DNA from: DAOMNN01 sp964404505
Lineage (GTDB): Bacteria; Pseudomonadota; Gammaproteobacteria; Burkholderiales; Rhodocyclaceae
Direction: 5' to 3'
NCBI GenBank assembly: GCA_964404505.1
Contig: CAYOKH010000038.1
Coordinates: 1 to 17,987 of the forward strand
Length of the DNA: 17,987 nt
The position numbers and the translations under genes are program-made. This document shows, in pieces, positions 13,807-17,987 of this stretch (position 1 is its first letter; every line of letters begins with the position of its first letter). The notes under the pieces are model-generated. The model made no database searches and was not told the DNA's origin. It saw nothing but the letters and a program-made list of their open reading frames with translations.

Positions 13807-15000
13807 ATGAACGTCCAGCAGATGATCAGACGCGCAGGATGGCTATTGCCGGCATTGCTGCTTTCAGCCGGTGCGCTTGCGCAGCCCCTCATGCAACGCG
13901 GAACCGGCGACCTCGGCATCGTCATCGAGCGCGCGACCGGACAGGTGCAGGTGGTGGAGACGACCGGCCGCAGCAGCCTCGCCCAGATTTCCGGGCTCGG
14001 CGACCTGTCCCATGCCTCGGCGGTGTTCTCGCGGGACACCCGCTACGCCTACGTATTCGGACGCGACGGCGCGCTGACCAAGGTGGACCTGCTCAGCGCC
14101 ACGATCGTCAAGCGCATCATCCAGGCGGGCAATGCGATCGGAGGCGCGATCTCGCAGGACGGCCGCATACTGGTCGCCCAGAATTACGAGCCCGGCGGCA
14201 TCAAGGCATTCGATGCCGAAACCCTCGAACTGATCGCCGAAGTGCCGGCCTATTACGGCAACGACGGGCAGCGCGCCAAGGTGGTGGGGTTGCGCGATCT
14301 TCCGGGGAATCGTTTCGTGTACTCCCTGTTCGAAGCCGGCGAGATCTGGCTGACCGACCTGTCGGATCCGGGCAATCCGGTGACCGAGCGTTTTCCGGCC
14401 GGCAGACAACCATACGACGCACTGGTGACACCCGACGCTCGCTATTACATCGCCGGCCTGTTCGGCGAGGACGGCCTGTCGATGCTCGATCTCTGGGAGA
14501 CCGAGAAGGGGGTGCGCACGATTCTTCCCGGCTACGGACGCGGTGAGGAACCCCTGCCGGTGTACAAAATGCCACACCTGCGAGGCTGGGCGGTCGCGGG
14601 CGGGCGCGCCTACCTTCCGGCCATCGGGCGCCACGAAGTGCTGGTGGTCGAGCTCGGCACCTGGAAGGAGATCGGGAGGATCCCGGTCAAGAGCCAACCC
14701 GTGTTCGTGATGGCAAGGCCCGACGGGCGCGAAGTGTGGGTGAATTTCGCCTTCCCGGACAACAGCTGGATGCAGGTTATCGACACGCTTGCGGGCGAGG
14801 TGATCGACACCTTCGAACCCGGACGCGCGATTCTGCACATGGAATTCACCCCCAAGGGCGAGCATGTCTGGATCTCGGCCAGGGACGACAACAAGGTCGT
14901 CATCTACGACACCCGCACACGGCGCAAGCTGGGTGAACTCCCCGCGACCAGTCCGAGCGGAATCTTCCTTACCAGCCGTGCCTTCCGCACAGGTTTCTGA
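13807..15000 (+). CDS. nirF: Heme d1 biosynthesis protein NirF
   Basis: NirF is a periplasmic beta-propeller protein of the cytochrome cd1 fold. It is needed for the last steps of heme d1 synthesis, where dehydrogenation of dihydro-heme d1 has been assigned to NirN and NirF has been implicated in an earlier step. The 397 residues begin with a signal sequence (GWLLPALLLSAGALAQP). They continue GTGDLGIVIERATGQVQVVE and LSHASAVFSRDTRYAYVFGRDG (blocks around residues 32-88, with His69), which closely resemble characterised NirF proteins. No CxxCH is present, which separates it from NirS and NirN. The ATG at 13807 has a GAGAG ribosome site. The gene ends 1 nt before nirDL, so the two are translationally close. 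Confidence 0.94.
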   Translation: MNVQQMIRRAGWLLPALLLSAGALAQPLMQRGTGDLGIVIERATGQVQVVETTGRSSLAQISGLGDLSHASAVFSRDTRYAYVFGRDGALTKVDLLSATIVKRIIQAGNAIGGAISQDGRILVAQNYEPGGIKAFDAETLELIAEVPAYYGNDGQRAKVVGLRDLPGNRFVYSLFEAGEIWLTDLSDPGNPVTERFPAGRQPYDALVTPDARYYIAGLFGEDGLSMLDLWETEKGVRTILPGYGRGEEPLPVYKMPHLRGWAVAGGRAYLPAIGRHEVLVVELGTWKEIGRIPVKSQPVFVMARPDGREVWVNFAFPDNSWMQVIDTLAGEVIDTFEPGRAILHMEFTPKGEHVWISARDDNKVVIYDTRTRRKLGELPATSPSGIFLTSRAFRTGF

Positions 15001-15001
15001 A

Positions 15002-16075
15002 ATGTCCCGCGCACAGGATGTGTTCTCCGGAAGCGGGACGATCAACCGGGTCGATCCCGAACCGGGGACGGCGGACTTCCGACTTCTGAATGACTATCAG
15101 CGCGATTTCCCGTTGGTCCCGCGCCCTTTCGCCGCCATCGGAGCGGAGACCGGGATCGATGAGTGCACAGTTCTGGCCAGATTCCGCAACTTTGCGCAGA
15201 ACGGGGTCGTCAGCCGCATCGGTGCCGTGTTCGCGCCACGACGCCTCGGCGCGAGTGCTCTAGCCGCCCTGTCCGCTCCGGTCGATCGCATCGACGCGAT
15301 CGCCGCACGCGTCAGTGCGGTTCCGGAGGTCAATCACAACTATCTGCGCGAACACGCGTTCAATCTGTGGTTCGTGATCACCGCGGAATCGGGGCAACGC
15401 CTGTCTGCAGTTGTTCACGAGATCGAACGCGACACGGCGTGCCCGGTTCTCTTGCTTCCGCTCGAGGAGGAGTTCCACATCGATCTCGGATTCTGCCTCG
15501 CGGGCCGCGTGCGCGAGGCGCCCGTCGCAAGCACTCTCGCCCTGCCCGCCTTTGGCGATGCGGCCTGCGCCCTGCCCGAGATCGAACGCAGTCTGACGCG
15601 TGCGCTCCAGACCGGCTTGCCGCTCCAGGCGCGACCATTCGAAGCCCTCGGTCGCAGTGTCGGCCTGTCCGAGCACACCGTGATCGAAATGCTCGAACGC
15701 TGGCAGGCCGAAGGACTGATGAAGCGCTTTGGTGTGGTCGTGCGCCACCACGAACTCGGTTTTCGCGCCAATGCAATGTGTGTCTGGGACGTCGCCGACG
15801 ATCAGGTCGGAACCATGGGGCGCAGACTTGCCACCGAACCCCAGGTGACCCTCTGCTATCGGCGCAAGCGGATCCTGCCGCAGTGGCGCTACAACCTCTT
15901 CTGCATGATTCACGGGAAGTCCCGCGACGAAGTCATGTCCGCCCGCGACGACATCGCGGAGCGCCTCGATCTCGACCGCTGGCCCCACGCGATCCTGTTC
16001 AGCACGCGGCGTTTCAAGCAGCGCGGCGCCCGCTACCTTCCCCCGGAAACGACCGAGCCTGGGATCGATGATTAA
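15002..16075 (+). CDS. nirDL: Siroheme decarboxylase subunit, NirD-NirL fusion
   Basis: NirDLGH proteins convert siroheme to 12,18-didecarboxysiroheme in heme d1 synthesis. This 357-residue protein contains two tandem Lrp/AsnC-like units. The first (about 24-170) has the helix-turn-helix-like stretch and VNHNYLREHAFNLWFVITAE. The second (about 190-345) has LCYRRKRILPQWRYNLFCMIHG. The histidine-rich NHNYLREHAFN and arginine/tryptophan-rich blocks are the family hallmarks. The stop overlaps the start of nirG by 8 nt, indicating coupled translation. Fusion of NirD and NirL in one chain is known from several denitrifiers. Despite the DNA-binding-like fold it is an enzyme, not a regulator. Confidence 0.92.
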   Translation: MSRAQDVFSGSGTINRVDPEPGTADFRLLNDYQRDFPLVPRPFAAIGAETGIDECTVLARFRNFAQNGVVSRIGAVFAPRRLGASALAALSAPVDRIDAIAARVSAVPEVNHNYLREHAFNLWFVITAESGQRLSAVVHEIERDTACPVLLLPLEEEFHIDLGFCLAGRVREAPVASTLALPAFGDAACALPEIERSLTRALQTGLPLQARPFEALGRSVGLSEHTVIEMLERWQAEGLMKRFGVVVRHHELGFRANAMCVWDVADDQVGTMGRRLATEPQVTLCYRRKRILPQWRYNLFCMIHGKSRDEVMSARDDIAERLDLDRWPHAILFSTRRFKQRGARYLPPETTEPGIDD

Positions 16076-16544
16076 TCCTGCAGCCGCTGCGGCGCCCACA
16101 CCTGACGACATCGACCGCAGCCTCATCAACGCGCTGCAGGGCGACTTTCCGCTCAGCCCCAGACCGTTTGCGGAAGTGGCACGGAGACTCGGTCTGGACG
16201 AGAGAGAAGTCATCGCGCGCCTTGGAAAGCTTCTCGAAGGGCGCGTTCTCACGCGCTTCGGTCCGATGTTTCAGATCGAACACATGGGCGGCGCATTCTG
16301 CCTTGCCGCGATGAAGGTCCCCGAGAGCGTGTTCGGGAGCGTCACCGCGCAGGTCAATGCGTTTCCTGAAGTCGCGCACAATTACCGGCGCGAGCACGCC
16401 CTGAACATGTGGTTCGTACTCGCGACCGAGCACCCGGAGGGCATTGCCGAGACCGCCCGCCGGATCGAAGCTGTCACAGGCCTGCCCGTGTTCCTGTTTC
16501 CCAAGGAGCAGGAGTATTTCGTCGAGATGAAACTGGAGGCGTGA
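16068..16544 (+). CDS. nirG: Siroheme decarboxylase subunit NirG
   Basis: This 158-residue Lrp/AsnC-like protein has DIDRSLINALQGDFPLSPRP at its N-terminal winged-helix region and VAHNYRREHALNMWFVLATE in its C-terminal domain. That makes it a homologue of the first unit of NirDL. It starts inside the end of nirDL and shares its final stop base with the nirH start (TGATG), so the three genes are translationally coupled. It acts in siroheme decarboxylation together with NirDL and NirH. Confidence 0.92.
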   Translation: MINPAAAAAPTPDDIDRSLINALQGDFPLSPRPFAEVARRLGLDEREVIARLGKLLEGRVLTRFGPMFQIEHMGGAFCLAAMKVPESVFGSVTAQVNAFPEVAHNYRREHALNMWFVLATEHPEGIAETARRIEAVTGLPVFLFPKEQEYFVEMKLEA

Positions 16545-17077
16545 TGGCGGTCGATCGGGACACGCGGGGGCCCATGCGCCCGTCGCGCAAAATGGACGAC
16601 ATCGACCGGCGCATCGTGCTCGTGACCCAGGGGGGGCTGCCTCTGGTACCGGATCCCTGGGGCGCCGTGGCCGCCGAGGTTGGCATCTCTGCAGATGACC
16701 TGCTCGAGCGCGTGCGCAGCATGCTCGATGCCGGGGTGATCCGGCGCATCGGCGCAGTTCCGAACCACTATGCGATCGGCTACACGGCCAACGGAATGAG
16801 CGTATGGGACATCGCGGACGCGGTGATCGATGAAGTCGGCGAATTCGTCGGCGCACTCGATTTCGTGACACATTGCTACCGACGCCCGCGACGCCTGCCC
16901 GAGTGGCCGTACAATCTGTTCGCGATGGTTCATGGCCGCAGTCGTGACGCCGTGCGCCAACAGATCGATGACATCGCGCGCCTTCTCGCAGAGCGCTTCC
17001 CGGATGCATGCCACCGGCGCGACGTGCTGTTCTCGTCGGCCATCCTGAAGAAGACGGGGCTGCGCATCGGGCAGTAG
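16544..17077 (+). CDS. nirH: Siroheme decarboxylase subunit NirH
   Basis: This 177-residue protein is homologous to the second unit of NirDL. It has an Lrp-like N-terminal domain (DDIDRRIVLVTQGGLPLVP at about 18-36) and HCYRRPRRLPEWPYNLFAMVHG near residues 109-130. The ATG at 16544 overlaps the TGA of nirG; the frame is open further upstream, inside nirG. With NirDL and NirG it completes the four-unit siroheme decarboxylase set. It ends 82 nt before nirJ, the only sizeable gap in the cluster, and that gap holds a separate promoter. Confidence 0.92.
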   Translation: MAVDRDTRGPMRPSRKMDDIDRRIVLVTQGGLPLVPDPWGAVAAEVGISADDLLERVRSMLDAGVIRRIGAVPNHYAIGYTANGMSVWDIADAVIDEVGEFVGALDFVTHCYRRPRRLPEWPYNLFAMVHGRSRDAVRQQIDDIARLLAERFPDACHRRDVLFSSAILKKTGLRIGQ

Positions 17078-17094
17078 CCCCGCCGGGGGCGCGT

Positions 17095-17136
17095 TTGACC
17101 ACGATCATTTTTCCGCGCGGCGCGCTGCGGTCTAAT
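17095..17136 (+). promoter_or_regulatory. FNR/DNR-type promoter of nirJ
   Basis: The box TTGACCACGATCAT (17095-17108) matches 8 of 10 consensus positions. TCTAAT (17131-17136) matches 5 of 6 of the -10 consensus and lies exactly 22 nt downstream. The predicted start is near 17143, followed by the GGAGG ribosome site and ATG 17160. Confidence 0.6.
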
Positions 17137-17159
17137 TGAATCCGATACGGAGGCGCCTG

Positions 17160-17987
17160 ATGTTTCGAATCTCACACTTCATTCGCGAACTCGACAATCC
17201 GACCGCTGCGGGGCCCCGGCGCAATCCGCCCGGCCCGGTGGTGATCTGGAACCTCATTCGACGCTGCAACCTCACCTGCAAGCACTGCTACTCGATCTCG
17301 GCTGACAGCGACTTTCCGGGCGAGCTATCCACCGAAGAAGTCTTCAAGGTGATGGACGACCTGAGGTCCTTCCGCGTGCCGGTCCTGATTCTCTCCGGCG
17401 GCGAGCCGCTGCTCCGCGCGGACGTCTTCGACATCGCGCGCCGCGCGAAGGCAATGGGCTTCTATGTCGGGCTGTCCAGCAACGGCACCCTGATCAATGA
17501 ATCCAGCATCGACGCCATCGACGCCATCGGATTCGACTATGTCGGCGTGAGCCTGGACGGCATCGCCGGCACCCACGACCGTTTCCGCCGCATGGAAGGT
17601 GCGTTCGACCTGTCCATGGCCGGCATCCGACTGTGCCTGAAACGCGGCCTCAAGGTCGGCGTGCGCTACACCATGACCGAGGACAATGCCCACGACCTGC
17701 CCGGCCTGCTGCGACTGGTCGAGGATGAAGGCATCGACAAGTTCTACTTCTCGCACCTGAACTACGCCGGCCGCGGCAACAAGCACCGTGGCGACGACGC
17801 CCATCACCAGACCACCCGCAAGGCGATGGACCTGCTTTTCGACACCTGTCTCGACCTGCACCGGCGGGGCATCGAGAAGGAATTCGTGACGGGCAACAAC
17901 GATGCCGACGGCGTCTACATGCTGCACTGGGTCAGGTCGCGATTCCCGGACCGGGCGCCGAGGGGATCCTAGTGGCGCAGGGCTCGA
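17160..17987 (+). CDS. nirJ: Heme d1 biosynthesis radical SAM protein NirJ, frame-broken and cut by the window edge
   Basis: NirJ is a radical SAM enzyme that converts propionate side chains of didecarboxysiroheme to the oxo groups of heme d1. Residues 30-45 read WNLIRRCNLTCKHCYS, with Cys36, Cys40 and Cys43 binding the catalytic [4Fe-4S] cluster. SGGEPLLR at 79-86 is the SAM-binding GGEP motif, and GNNDADGVYMLHWVRSRFPDRA is a NirJ hallmark. The frame then stops at TAG 17970-17972 after 270 residues, well short of the usual 380-400, without the C-terminal SPASM-type cysteines. Another frame continues past that point with a NirJ-like sequence (EGILVAQGS), so a small indel near 17955-17960 is likely. 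ATG 17160 has GGAGG 6 nt upstream; the in-frame TTG at 17136 lies within the -10. Confidence 0.9.

Noticed and set aside
15002..17077. Lrp/AsnC-type transcription regulators
   Set aside because: The helix-turn-helix-like units belong to the NirDLGH siroheme decarboxylase family, as shown by the NYxREHAxNxWFV and CYRRxRxLPxWxYNLF blocks and the nir context.

Overview
The window comes from a high-GC proteobacterium that respires nitrogen oxides. A Gammaproteobacterium or Betaproteobacterium is most likely: the tRNA gene encodes its own CCA, the fumarase is class I, and the heme d1 genes are in the nirF-nirDL-nirG-nirH-nirJ arrangement. No mobile elements, CRISPR arrays or phage genes were seen.

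Layout. The left edge (1-708, +) is the 3' end of a class I fumarase gene. From about 9082 down to 808 everything lies on the minus strand and builds two unusual heme-copper oxidase (HCO) type complexes. The first operon (9082-6619) encodes a small membrane protein, a CuA-bearing subunit II and a B-family-like subunit I without the cross-linked tyrosine. This resembles the NorSY (sNOR) type of putative NO reductase, and it ends at a clear intrinsic terminator. Next come heme O synthase (ctaB) and a Sco-like copper chaperone. The second operon (4523-808) encodes a fusion of diheme cytochrome b, two [4Fe-4S] clusters and an MvhD-like domain. It continues with an uncharacterised membrane-anchored protein, a second HCO-like subunit I with an altered CuB site, and a 59-residue membrane protein. 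On the plus strand, 9700-11451 holds a DUF1566 lipoprotein and heme A synthase (ctaA). A diheme cytochrome c4-like gene, tRNA-Thr(TGT) and a uroporphyrinogen-III methyltransferase (cobA/nirE type) follow on the minus strand. From 13412 to the right edge lies the heme d1 cluster nirC-nirF-nirDL-nirG-nirH-nirJ. nirJ appears frame-broken and is cut at the edge.

How the genes fit together. The heme d1 genes make the cofactor of cytochrome cd1 nitrite reductase, which produces NO (nirS itself is not in the window). The two non-canonical HCOs are candidates for NO removal, and ctaA/ctaB and Sco would supply heme and CuA copper. FNR/DNR-type palindromes (TTGAT-N4-ATCAA-like) precede the NorSY-like operon, the cytochrome b fusion operon, nirC and nirJ. 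In each case a -10-like hexamer lies exactly 22 nt downstream, the class II geometry of this regulator family. The locus therefore reads as one anaerobic nitrogen-oxide regulon.

The most unusual element is the cytochrome b/ferredoxin/MvhD fusion next to the divergent HCO. It could couple b hemes and a low-potential iron-sulfur chain to an HCO-like site. Its function is inferred, not shown.
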